Of a DNA stretch of 9,810 nucleotides, positions 1 to 6,609 are shown one piece after another. How positions within the stretch are numbered: the stretch's first letter is position 1; each line of letters opens with the position of its first letter. Made by a program: the position numbers and the translations under genes. The stretch lies in the NCBI GenBank assembly GCA_964355775.1, contig CAYHEP010000031.1:1-9810 (forward strand). The letters run 5' to 3'. The notes beneath the pieces are model-generated. The model was not told the origin of the DNA. It worked only from the letters and a program-made list of their open reading frames with translations, and did no database searches. This stretch comes from JBBTSB01 sp964355775. GTDB taxonomy: Bacteria > Patescibacteriota > Minisyncoccia > 2-02-FULL-40-12 > IGHO2-01-FULL-4-A.

Positions 1-421
1 AAATAATTTCTTCAAATCCACGCTCCTTTGCCATGGCGATAATCGGCAAAACTCCAGTAAGTTTTCTGACCATACCATCAAGGGATAGTTCGCCAATAAT
101 GAGTCGTTTTGCAGATTTGAATGCAATTTGTTTTGTTGCGAGAAGATATCCCAAAGCAATGGGAACATCAAAGCCAGATCCTTCTTTTCGCACATCTGCA
201 GGAGCAAGATTGACAATAATGCGTTGATTTTTTTGTTTTGGCGCAACAAAACCACTGTTTTTTATTGCAGAGGCAATTCGATCCTTTGATTCTTCTACGG
301 TTTTATCCGGAAGTCCGACAATGTTAAAAAAATGAAGACCCGGAGTGGCATCAACTTCTACTTCCACTGGAAATGCCGTTAAACCGATTGTAGCCCCTGA
401 AAAGACGCGAATAGAGGGCAT
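1..421 (-). CDS. comM: ComM/YifB-type Mg-chelatase-like AAA ATPase, N-terminal part
   Basis: The first 140 codons of a protein that runs off the left edge. The visible part is the N-terminal Lon-S16/ChlI-like domain of the ComM/YifB family. It shows the family stretches VGLPDKTVEESKDRI, AIKNSGF, VNLAPADVRKEGSGFDVPIA and GELSLDG in the expected order. The family is usually about 500 residues, so roughly 360 residues, including the Walker A/B AAA+ core, lie outside the window. ComM is a hexameric helicase that supports branch migration during integration of transformed DNA in naturally competent bacteria; a role in DNA uptake here is only inferred. The start ATG overlaps the stop of the upstream dksA-like gene (TAATG), so translation is probably coupled. 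No Shine-Dalgarno sequence precedes it. It is the last visible gene of the pnp-led operon. Confidence 0.93.
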   Translation of the reverse strand, partial: MPSIRVFSGATIGLTAFPVEVEVDATPGLHFFNIVGLPDKTVEESKDRIASAIKNSGFVAPKQKNQRIIVNLAPADVRKEGSGFDVPIALGYLLATKQIAFKSAKRLIIGELSLDGMVRKLTGVLPIIAMAKERGFEEII

Positions 422-798
422 TAGCTAATGTTTGATTTTTGAGCGCACTGAAAACAGTGTTCCACGATCAGCATCGCTTCAATACGCTTTTCTTCAATGG
501 GGGACTTGCAATTACTGCATATGCCATAGGTTCCCTGTGCGAGCTTGGATAGGGTCGAATCAATCTCCTTGAGACGCAGTTCAAGATTTTGTTCTACAGC
601 CCGACGCTCCTCAAAATTGGTGACGTCTTGAGCTTTTTCATCGAGCGTATCGGAGATGCCGTTTTCGTCATACTGATTTGCAGTCCAATCGCCCTTGATT
701 GCGGGATTACGTTTAGCAATAAGCTCAAGTTGAGCCTCAATTTTGGCACGTTCTTCGAGGAGTGTCTTTTTGAGTTGTATTGCTTGTTGTGGATCCAT
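421..798 (-). CDS. DksA/TraR-family zinc-finger protein
   Basis: A 125-residue protein. Residues 1-85 are charged and probably form the helical coiled-coil hairpin. The C-terminal part has a four-cysteine zinc finger (C94, C97, C115, C118) in the context GTYGICSNC ... EHCFQCA, typical of the TraR/DksA family. DksA binds RNA polymerase through its secondary channel and, with ppGpp in classical cases, adjusts transcription of stable RNA and amino-acid genes. It is somewhat shorter than E. coli DksA (151 residues) and resembles the generic TraR/DksA proteins common outside Proteobacteria, so the exact role is uncertain and I give no symbol. It starts 6 nt after the stop of the upstream membrane-protein gene, and its stop overlaps the ATG of comM. 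No Shine-Dalgarno sequence is seen. The ATG at 805-803 is in another frame. Confidence 0.9.
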   Translation of the reverse strand: MDPQQAIQLKKTLLEERAKIEAQLELIAKRNPAIKGDWTANQYDENGISDTLDEKAQDVTNFEERRAVEQNLELRLKEIDSTLSKLAQGTYGICSNCKSPIEEKRIEAMLIVEHCFQCAQKSNIS

Positions 799-804
799 GA
801 TGCA

Positions 805-1917
805 TTAAGGCTGTCTTTGTTGGACGCGATCGATGATGGCAAACATGTGATCTTTGGTACTTGTTACCACCAGATATGAACTGCCGTTTGGCAATGTGAC
901 GATTGCGTAGTCTACGGTAGTGGCTGAATCAGGAAAATTACGATAATGCACCAGCGTATTTTGATAGGTGCTGCTTGAGAATGTCGGTGAAGACGAACGA
1001 GATATGTTGATGCTTAAAAATGTCTTGAGATCTTTCGGCATGGTCGCCTCCCACGCAGTCAATGCAGTCTGGGCAGTTGCCGGATCCATGATTTTTACGG
1101 CAAAACCTCTGCTTTTTGATCCATTCACCTTGCCAAAGATACTCACGAAGAAATTTTCGTTGCGATCGAGTGTATTCAAGACAGCAGGTGGAATTTGAAT
1201 TCCCAAATCCTGCACAAACGCAGGTCCCGTCATCAGCATTTGCAGTTCGCCCGGAGCGGTCAAGGCTTGACTGATCGCCGTATTGAGATCAACTCGTGCT
1301 TGTGTAGGATTGCCCGATGTATACGATATGCTTTTTGTCGGAGTGAATAGTTCATTGAATCCGGCTGGTGGCGGAGTTGGCGTCGAAATCGGTGTTGAAG
1401 TACTAGTTGGAGTTTCGGTTGGGGCAGGCTCCGAAGATCCTCCCGAAGCCAAAATGATAATTAGTATTATAACGACAATAACACACAGGACGCCGATAAT
1501 CAGCCACTTTCTACTGCTTCCTGGGGCAGTTTCAGGAATATTGACTGCAGAAGACGCAGGCGACAACGGCGTTCCGGGCCGTGGCGGGATAGAAATCGAA
1601 GGTGTCAACGGACGTGGTGGCATTGTCGGAGCTGGAGGCGTCAGAGGAACGGGAGGCTTTGGGCGAGCGGCACTATTCACATCGCCATCCATCGTACGGA
1701 CATTTGCTCGAAAACTGGGCGCAGGGGAAGTTTGTTGGGGAGCTGGCGATGGCGTCACGTTTGACAGATTAGCATCTTTAAAAACTAATCCTTGAGGCGG
1801 TGCCGTAGGCTTTGGAGGTTCCGGTGGAAGTAGCGGAGCAGGATTGGTGATTCCCGGACGAATTGGCGGTGTTGATGGTGGCGTTGGAGATGACTGAGGT
1901 GTCGTTTGATCTGCCAT
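805..1917 (-). CDS. Proline-rich single-pass membrane protein of unknown function
   Basis: A 370-residue protein I do not recognise as a named family. Residues 1-135 are low-complexity and rich in Pro, Thr, Ser and Ala (many PP and TPP runs), so probably disordered and, judging by topology, cytoplasmic. Residues 138-157 form one strongly hydrophobic helix (WLIIGVLCVIVVII...) preceded by SSRK, which favours an N-in orientation. A Thr/Pro/Ser linker follows (about 161-185), then a C-terminal region of about 185 residues that would be outside the cell. That region mixes hydrophobic strands with polar stretches and has no visible enzyme motif or cysteines. The gene lies 11 nt after the pnp stop and 6 nt before the dksA-like gene, so it is probably cotranscribed with both. 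There is no Shine-Dalgarno sequence; the ATG is preceded by a T-rich run. A surface sensor or anchor role is only a guess. Confidence 0.82.
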   Translation of the reverse strand: MADQTTPQSSPTPPSTPPIRPGITNPAPLLPPEPPKPTAPPQGLVFKDANLSNVTPSPAPQQTSPAPSFRANVRTMDGDVNSAARPKPPVPLTPPAPTMPPRPLTPSISIPPRPGTPLSPASSAVNIPETAPGSSRKWLIIGVLCVIVVIILIIILASGGSSEPAPTETPTSTSTPISTPTPPPAGFNELFTPTKSISYTSGNPTQARVDLNTAISQALTAPGELQMLMTGPAFVQDLGIQIPPAVLNTLDRNENFFVSIFGKVNGSKSRGFAVKIMDPATAQTALTAWEATMPKDLKTFLSINISRSSSPTFSSSTYQNTLVHYRNFPDSATTVDYAIVTLPNGSSYLVVTSTKDHMFAIIDRVQQRQP

Positions 1918-1928
1918 AGAAAAAAATA

Positions 1929-4001
1929 TTATTTTTTCATTGTCAGATTTATTCTACCATAGTCGTCAATATTTTTCACACGAACGTGGATAACTTGTCC
2001 AACCTTCAAAACATCAGAAGGCTTTCTAAGGCGTTCTTCGGAGGCGATTTCGCTTACATGCACGAGGCCGTCTTTGCCGGGCAGGTACTCTACCATTGCT
2101 CCAAAATCCAGCAATCTGGTAACCCGAGCCTCAAATTCGTCGCCCGGTTTTGCCTCGTACGTAATCGTTCGGATAAGTTTTTTCGCCTCTTCCATAGCGG
2201 TAGGATTGTCGGAAGTGATAAAGACAAGACCGCTGTCGTCGATGTCGATTGCAACACCGGTTTGGTCAATGATTTTATTAATGACTTTGCCTCCCGGGCC
2301 GATCAAAGCACCGATTTTTTCAGGATTGATTTCGATGGTGGCAACTCGAGGTGCGTGCACGGACAGTTCAGTACGCGGAGCGCTGATTGCTTTTTCCATA
2401 CTTGCGAGAATTTCCAGACGGGCTTTTTTCGCTTGCGCGAGAGTCTTTACCAGTACTTCCTCGGTGATGCCATCAATTTTTACATCCATTTGCATGGCGG
2501 TGATGCCATCTTTGGTACCAGCAACTTTCATGTCCATGTCACCATGGTGATCCTCGGGACCTTGAATGTCGGTGAGGATCTTGAATTTTTCTCCTTTGTC
2601 GTCAAACATAAGTCCCATCGCGATGCCGGCCGCAGGTCCTTTGATGGGAACGCCGCCGTCCATCATGGCCAAAATCGATCCGCAGACTGATGCCATCGAA
2701 GATGAACCGTTTGAGGACAAGATTTCAGATACAACTCGGATCGTATAGGGAAACTTTTCCTTGGGAGGCAGGAGAGGCTCCATGGCGCGTTCAGCGAGGT
2801 ATCCATGTCCGAGTTCGCGTCGCTTTGGAGCGCCAAGACGCCCGACTTCGCCAACAGACCATGGCGGGAAAACATAGTGGTGCATGAAGCGCTTTTTGGT
2901 CAGCGCGATCTCCATGGTTTCGATCCACTGTTCCATCCCCGGAGCGGCAAGCGTGAGGATTGAAAGTGCTTGGGTCGTACCGCGGTTGAACAGTCCGGAG
3001 CCATGCGAATAGGGGAGTACGGCGACTTCCGAACTCAATGCACGAAGCTCATCGGTCTTGCGACCATCGGGGCGCTTTTCGGATTCCAAAATATTTTTAT
3101 GGACGATACGGTCGATTTCCTCTTCAAAGACCGCTTTCGCTTCTTCGAGATTTTCAGGTTTGACGAGCTCTTTGAGCTCAAGAGAAATGCGACGAAGACC
3201 TTCTACGTATGCCATTTTGTGTGGCGTATAGAGTACCTCTTCGAGTTTTGGCGATACAAAATCACGTACCAGCTTGCTGAGCTCTTCATCGCGGGTTGCT
3301 ACGCTCAATGCGCGCTTTGGTGTTGCAACTTCGGAGGCGATTTCCTGCTGGAATTTAATAAATGCTTTTGATTCCTCAAAACCAGCCACGATTGCGGCTG
3401 CAATGTCTGCTTCTGGCACGATGTTTGCACCGACCTCGATCATGTTCATCTTGTCGGCGGTGCCGGCGATAACCACATCAAAGTCGCTTTTCGCACGTTC
3501 GGCATAGGTGGGATTAAATACCAGCTTGCCATCGACGCGCCCTACGCGTACGCCGGCCACAGGACCCTCAAATGGAATATCGGAAATCATGAGTGCCAAT
3601 GATGCTCCAAAAAGCGCCAAGATATCGGTGTCGTTTACGCCGTCAAACGAGAGGACCGTGGTAACCACCTGAATATCGTTGCGGATATTGGGATTAAAAC
3701 GGGGGCGTAGGGTACGGTCAATAAGGCGTCCAGCGAGAATCGCTTCATCGGAAGGCCTGCCTTCGCGCTTGATCCACTTACTGCCTTTGATTTTACCTGC
3801 CGCATAATACCGTTCCTCGTAGTCTACCGTGAGTGGAAAATAGTTGGCTTGCGAAACATTGGGCGACATGACGACTGTCACAAGTACCGCGCTTTCGCCA
3901 TACTGCACAAAACAAGAACCGTTGGCTTGCTGAGCCAACTTGCCGAGCTCAACTTTCAAGGTCTTGCCCGCGAACTCCCGCGTATAGGTTTTTACCTGCA
4001 T
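1929..4001 (-). CDS. pnp: Polyribonucleotide nucleotidyltransferase (PNPase)
   Basis: A 690-residue, full-length PNPase (E. coli has 711). The enzyme degrades RNA 3' to 5' using phosphate and can add heteropolymeric tails; it works as a ring-shaped trimer. The domain order is complete: first RNase PH-like domain (about 1-220, with GRPSDEAILAGRLIDRTLRP), helical linker, second RNase PH-like domain (about 310-545), KH domain (about 553-619, GPGG loop near 568-571) and S1 domain (about 620-690, ending INLTMKK). The second core keeps the catalytic stretch GPEDHHGDMDMKVAG, with the Asp residues and Lys expected for phosphorolysis, and the SNGSSSMASVCGS phosphate-binding region. There is no long tail after S1, so a degradosome-docking extension is absent. 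It leads an operon with the membrane protein, dksA-like and comM genes, and has its own promoter and a structured leader upstream. Confidence 0.98.
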   Translation of the reverse strand: MQVKTYTREFAGKTLKVELGKLAQQANGSCFVQYGESAVLVTVVMSPNVSQANYFPLTVDYEERYYAAGKIKGSKWIKREGRPSDEAILAGRLIDRTLRPRFNPNIRNDIQVVTTVLSFDGVNDTDILALFGASLALMISDIPFEGPVAGVRVGRVDGKLVFNPTYAERAKSDFDVVIAGTADKMNMIEVGANIVPEADIAAAIVAGFEESKAFIKFQQEIASEVATPKRALSVATRDEELSKLVRDFVSPKLEEVLYTPHKMAYVEGLRRISLELKELVKPENLEEAKAVFEEEIDRIVHKNILESEKRPDGRKTDELRALSSEVAVLPYSHGSGLFNRGTTQALSILTLAAPGMEQWIETMEIALTKKRFMHHYVFPPWSVGEVGRLGAPKRRELGHGYLAERAMEPLLPPKEKFPYTIRVVSEILSSNGSSSMASVCGSILAMMDGGVPIKGPAAGIAMGLMFDDKGEKFKILTDIQGPEDHHGDMDMKVAGTKDGITAMQMDVKIDGITEEVLVKTLAQAKKARLEILASMEKAISAPRTELSVHAPRVATIEINPEKIGALIGPGGKVINKIIDQTGVAIDIDDSGLVFITSDNPTAMEEAKKLIRTITYEAKPGDEFEARVTRLLDFGAMVEYLPGKDGLVHVSEIASEERLRKPSDVLKVGQVIHVRVKNIDDYGRINLTMKK

Positions 4002-4034
4002 ACTGAACTACAAATAGAGACGAGTGCGAGTAGT

Positions 4035-4049
4035 CCCGCCAAAGGCGGG
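4035..4049 (-). repeat. Short GC-rich hairpin in the pnp leader
   Basis: A perfect inverted repeat, CCCGCC-AAA-GGCGGG, 34 nt upstream of the pnp start codon. It has no T-run on either side, so it is not a classical terminator. On the minus strand it would form a second stem-loop in the predicted pnp leader, downstream of the larger hairpin at 4059-4089. A related GC-rich stem (CCCCGCC/GGCGGGG) recurs in the terminator at 9273-9292, so it may be a lineage-typical hairpin rather than a pnp-specific element. Confidence 0.6.
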
Positions 4050-4058
4050 CAGGGATTC

Positions 4059-4089
4059 TGGCCAAAACATTCCTAAAATGCTTTGGCCA
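4059..4089 (-). promoter_or_regulatory. Long stem-loop in the pnp 5' leader
   Basis: A 13-position stem (4059-4071 with 4077-4089) around a 5-nt loop. All positions pair as Watson-Crick except 4067/4081. On the plus strand this position would be an A-C mismatch, but in minus-strand RNA it becomes a U-G wobble. The stem is therefore continuous only in the pnp-sense transcript, which favours a function in that RNA. It lies 57-88 nt upstream of the pnp ATG. In E. coli, the pnp leader carries a double-stranded stem cut by RNase III that mediates autoregulation by PNPase; a similar role here is an inference. It has no U-tract, so termination of the upstream xylanase transcript is less likely, although it could protect that transcript's 3' end. 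Confidence 0.62.
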
Positions 4090-4135
4090 ACGCCCCTTTT
4101 GCCCCTTACTTCTCGTCACGAATTTAATTTGTAAA

Positions 4136-4164
4136 ATTATACTAAAACTAGCTTAGCATGTTTT
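4136..4164 (-). promoter_or_regulatory. Predicted pnp promoter
   Basis: A perfect TATAAT on the minus strand (4141-4136). A weak -35 candidate AAAACA (4164-4159, three matches to TTGACA) sits at 17 nt spacing. The transcription start would fall near 4129, giving a leader of about 128 nt that contains both hairpins at 4035-4049 and 4059-4089. It lies just downstream of the xylanase stop (4180), so pnp could be expressed separately from the genes upstream. Confidence 0.5.
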
Positions 4165-4179
4165 CCTATAAGACGCCAG

Positions 4180-5712
4180 CTACTTCCCAAATGCCCTCAA
4201 CAAAATCGCATTTGCTTGAAAGAGCGTGAGGGAATCGTCGGGGCCGAAGAGGCCGTTGCCGTAGCCGGAAACGAGACCGTTTTTGGAGGCGGTTTCGATG
4301 TACTGGTAAAACGGATGACCGATGGGGACGTCTTTAAATGTCGCTGTAGTAGGCTTTTCGAGGGTGTAGTTTTTGTCGCGTACCACAAAGGTCACAAATT
4401 GGGCGCGAGTGATAGTCGCGGTCGGGCAAAACACCCGTGTTCCACATCCGGAAGTTATGCCGGCGTTGAACATGGTTTCAACGTAGGGATAGTTTTGATC
4501 ACTTGTTTTTACGTCGTCAAAATGTGGACCACCGCTCGTATTTAATGCACGCTTATCAAACGTAATGAGCAGTTGTCCGGCAGTAGCACGAGATATAGGA
4601 GCGCTTGCAACCGGTGGCGTACTTCCTCCCAAGACTTCTTTGAGTGCTGTATAGGCTGGTTTTGGAGCGTAGTTGGCATCAAACGGTAACGGAGATTTTG
4701 CAGATTTCCATGAGTATTTGTCCGTAAAGCCCCATGTGACAAATGCCGTGCACAGGCTATTGTGTGCGCACGCACTGGCCAATGTGCGATAGGTGGTAGC
4801 CTGTTGATCAAGCGTCGTGAGCGGGACATCCACTTCGGTAAACTGAACTTCGAATCCCGCGCCGGTAAACAGCGCCATATTGGTTTTGAGATTGGCAAGA
4901 TTTGTCGTGGAACTTACGTGTCCCTGAAAACCAACTCCATCAATCCGGATACCGTCGCGCTTTAAACTCTTGAGTAAATTCGCAACCGCTTTTGCTTTTC
5001 CAATATTAGACTCCATGTTGTAGTCATTGTAAAAAAGCTTGACCGAAGGATCAGCATCATGAGCCCATTGAAACGCTTTACGAATATACGCGTCAGGCGT
5101 CGTACCGATCTTGGACCAAATCGAGGTACGAAGTGCGCCGTTATCAGAAAAAGCTTCGTTGACAACATCCCACGCTACCACACGGCCGGGATAGTTGGTT
5201 TTGTAGTACTGGACGACCGTGGTGATATGGTCTTTGAGGATAGTCTCAAGCTGTGCACTCGTGAAATTGCCCTGTGTGAGCCACGCGGGAAGCTGGTAGT
5301 ACCATACTAGCGTATGCCCGCGGACCGTCATATTATTTTCTTTTGCAAACCGTACCAACGTATCCGCAGGAGCAAAGTTGTACGTGCCTTGCTGGGGATG
5401 GATAGTATCCCATTTCATCTCGTTTTCGGGCGTCAGCATGTTATACTCACGCTTTAGTGTCGTGCTATAGTTTGGTTCGGTCGCGCTGATTAGCGGTATA
5501 TATTGTGCGGCTGTTCCGATGCCGAAATTTTTGGCGGATGCAAGCGCTCGCAAGGTGGTTTGTCCATTTGGAGCCGCTGCATCACTTTCCAAATATTTCA
5601 GTGAAATCTGGTTTCCCAGCGAAAAGAGTTGCGGAGCGATCAAAACAGCAAACAATCCGAGTCCGAATACAAGCAGTACCACCCCACGCAGTTTATTGTC
5701 TTCATCCATCAT
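4180..5712 (-). CDS. Membrane-anchored GH10 endo-1,4-beta-xylanase with C-terminal SLH repeats
   Basis: A 510-residue protein. Residues 9-28 form a hydrophobic N-terminal segment after a charged start (MMDEDNKLRG), a signal anchor or signal peptide. Residues about 55-362 are a glycoside hydrolase family 10 domain: ENEMKW (96-101), RGHTLVW (131-137), WDVVNEAF with acid/base E186, FQGH (262-265), FTEVDV with nucleophile E293, and TWGFTDKYSW (326-335). GH10 enzymes are mostly endo-beta-1,4-xylanases, retaining mechanism. After a short Pro/Ser linker comes an S-layer homology region: a half repeat (about 373-395), a full repeat (397-449, with a Cys423/Cys429 pair) and a second (459-509), which would hold the enzyme at the cell surface. 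The start lies 20 nt after the NYN gene stop and directly follows an extended -10 sequence; ATG at 5712 or 5709 are both possible. No clear U-tract terminator follows the TAG stop. Confidence 0.93.
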   Translation of the reverse strand: MMDEDNKLRGVVLLVFGLGLFAVLIAPQLFSLGNQISLKYLESDAAAPNGQTTLRALASAKNFGIGTAAQYIPLISATEPNYSTTLKREYNMLTPENEMKWDTIHPQQGTYNFAPADTLVRFAKENNMTVRGHTLVWYYQLPAWLTQGNFTSAQLETILKDHITTVVQYYKTNYPGRVVAWDVVNEAFSDNGALRTSIWSKIGTTPDAYIRKAFQWAHDADPSVKLFYNDYNMESNIGKAKAVANLLKSLKRDGIRIDGVGFQGHVSSTTNLANLKTNMALFTGAGFEVQFTEVDVPLTTLDQQATTYRTLASACAHNSLCTAFVTWGFTDKYSWKSAKSPLPFDANYAPKPAYTALKEVLGGSTPPVASAPISRATAGQLLITFDKRALNTSGGPHFDDVKTSDQNYPYVETMFNAGITSGCGTRVFCPTATITRAQFVTFVVRDKNYTLEKPTTATFKDVPIGHPFYQYIETASKNGLVSGYGNGLFGPDDSLTLFQANAILLRAFGK

Positions 5713-5718
5713 GAATTC

Positions 5719-5727
5719 ATTATAGCA
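5719..5727 (-). promoter_or_regulatory. Extended -10 promoter of the xylanase gene (leaderless geometry)
   Basis: On the minus strand, TGC-TATAAT is followed by 6 nt (GAATTC) and then the start ATG at 5712. The hexamer is a perfect consensus and carries the TGn extension that can make a -35 unnecessary; at 17 nt upstream only a poor TTTTTG is seen. Transcription would start on the A of the ATG, giving an mRNA with no leader. It lies in the 20-nt gap after the NYN gene and partly explains how the xylanase could be expressed apart from rpsO. Confidence 0.6.
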
Positions 5728-5732
5728 GAAAT

Positions 5733-6260
5733 TTAGCGAATCAAAAACTTTTTTACGTCCGTTTCAAGATCGTGGAACACATCCACGGCTTCTTTGAGTT
5801 TGCCCGACGTACTTCGGCCAAAGGACATCGCTTCGACTTTCAAGCCTTTGTTGATTTTGAGGTATTCTACGAGAGGAATAAAATCGCCGTCACCTGACAC
5901 GATCACCGCGACGTCTATTTTGTCGGCCAAAATCACGGCATCCATTGCCATGCCGACATCCCAGTCGGCTTTTTTGGCACCGCCGGCAAAGATTTGGAGG
6001 TCTTTTATCTTGATCTCATAACCTGATTTTTCAAGAGCTTCCACAAACGCCGTCTCGTCGCCGGCTTCAGTCTTGATGACGTAGACAAAGGCGCGGATCA
6101 GCTTGCGGGCACCGACGGACTCGTCGAGGATTTTTTTAAAATTTACCTTGGCGTGGTAGAGGTTTTTCGCCGTGTGGTACATGTTTTGAGCATCAACGAA
6201 CACCCCCACTCGCTGGTGTTCGGATTCGGCACTTTTTGTCATAAGAGGTGTTCGTGGCAT
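5733..6260 (-). CDS. NYN-domain protein (LabA/DUF88-like), putative ribonuclease
   Basis: A 175-residue protein with one NYN domain spanning about 17-150, in the LabA/DUF88 group of the PIN-like nuclease fold. The acidic metal-binding set is visible: D23 and N26 in VFVDAQNMYH, D101 and D107 in ADWDVGMAMDAV, and D124/D126 in VSGDGDFIPLV. NYN proteins are predicted, and in several cases shown, to be metal-dependent RNases acting in RNA processing or degradation. The substrate here is unknown. Its ATG directly follows the rpsO stop (TAA-ATG), so it is probably translated by coupling to S15. A second in-frame ATG at 6242 (residue 7) is possible, because residues 1-15 are not part of the domain. 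Placement between rpsO and pnp fits a role in RNA metabolism, but that is inference. Confidence 0.9.
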   Translation of the reverse strand: MPRTPLMTKSAESEHQRVGVFVDAQNMYHTAKNLYHAKVNFKKILDESVGARKLIRAFVYVIKTEAGDETAFVEALEKSGYEIKIKDLQIFAGGAKKADWDVGMAMDAVILADKIDVAVIVSGDGDFIPLVEYLKINKGLKVEAMSFGRSTSGKLKEAVDVFHDLETDVKKFLIR

Positions 6261-6527
6261 TTACGCGCGCAATCCGAGTTGTTTCGTCAGTTTGGCGTGG
6301 CGATCCGGACTCTGATGCTTCAAATAATCCAAGAGGCGTTTGCGCTTGGCGACCATTTTCAAAAGGCCCCTGCGCGAGCTGACATCTTTGACGTGTTTTT
6401 TCAAATGCTTGGCAAGACGCTCGATCTCCTGTGAAAAAATACCGATTTGCACTTCGGGCGAGCCGGTGTCGCCTTCATGGATGGCGTTGGCGGAGATAAT
6501 TTTAGTTTTGATCTGTTTCGTAAGCAC
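6261..6527 (-). CDS. rpsO: 30S ribosomal protein S15
   Basis: An 88-residue protein with GTG start, matching the usual S15 length of about 89. Family stretches are DTGSPEVQI (20-28), SSRRGLLKMVAKRKRLLDYL (50-69) and the C-terminal TKQLGLRA. S15 binds the central domain of 16S rRNA early in 30S assembly. The open frame continues upstream to an ATG at 6731, but that extension would overlap the divergent endonuclease gene and has no S15 homology. The GTG at 6527 gives an N-terminus (MLTKQIKTKII) typical of S15 and sits 6 nt after a -10-like hexamer. It is the first gene of the minus-strand cluster and abuts the NYN gene. Confidence 0.96.
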   Translation of the reverse strand: MLTKQIKTKIISANAIHEGDTGSPEVQIGIFSQEIERLAKHLKKHVKDVSSRRGLLKMVAKRKRLLDYLKHQSPDRHAKLTKQLGLRA

Positions 6528-6533
6528 GGAGTT

Positions 6534-6562
6534 ATAGTAGCACACGTTGAGAAAAATTGCAA
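6534..6562 (-). promoter_or_regulatory. rpsO promoter (leaderless geometry)
   Basis: On the minus strand: -35 TTGCAA (6562-6557, four of six matches to TTGACA), a 17-nt spacer ending in the TGC extension, -10 TACTAT (6539-6534, four of six), then AACTCC and the GTG start at 6527. The 6-nt gap places the transcription start at the first base of the GTG. The alternative hexamer TATAAC (6536-6531) is a better sequence match but leaves only 3 nt before the GTG, so it would start transcription inside the gene. Confidence 0.6.
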
Positions 6563-6597
6563 ATGAATGACAGCTGTTTTTTGGCAGTGACTTAGTA

Positions 6598-6603
6598 TAT
6601 ACT
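6598..6603 (+). promoter_or_regulatory. -10 element of the endonuclease gene (leaderless geometry)
   Basis: TATACT (five of six matches to TATAAT) is followed by 6 nt (TTCATT) and the ATG at 6610, again placing the transcription start on the start codon. No good -35 is visible at 16-18 nt. TTGGCA at 6581-6586 looks like one but is only 11 nt away. The 8-bp palindrome ACAGCTGT (6570-6577) lies in the shared divergent region and could bind a regulator, but such palindromes arise often by chance. Confidence 0.5.
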
Positions 6604-6609
6604 TTCATT

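Noticed and set aside
1283..1795. A 170-residue open frame on the plus strand, rich in Gly and Val
   Set aside because: It is the complement of the Pro/Thr-rich membrane-protein gene; its composition simply mirrors those codons and it has no recognisable domain.
1986..2690. A 234-residue open frame on the plus strand
   Set aside because: It lies wholly inside pnp on the opposite strand, whose protein is unmistakable and full length.
4059..4089. Rho-independent terminator for the xylanase
   Set aside because: The stem is good but neither side has a T-run, and it lies downstream of the predicted pnp promoter.
6581..6603. TTGGCA as the -35 of the endonuclease promoter
   Set aside because: Spacing to TATACT is only 11 nt, too short for a sigma-70-type promoter.
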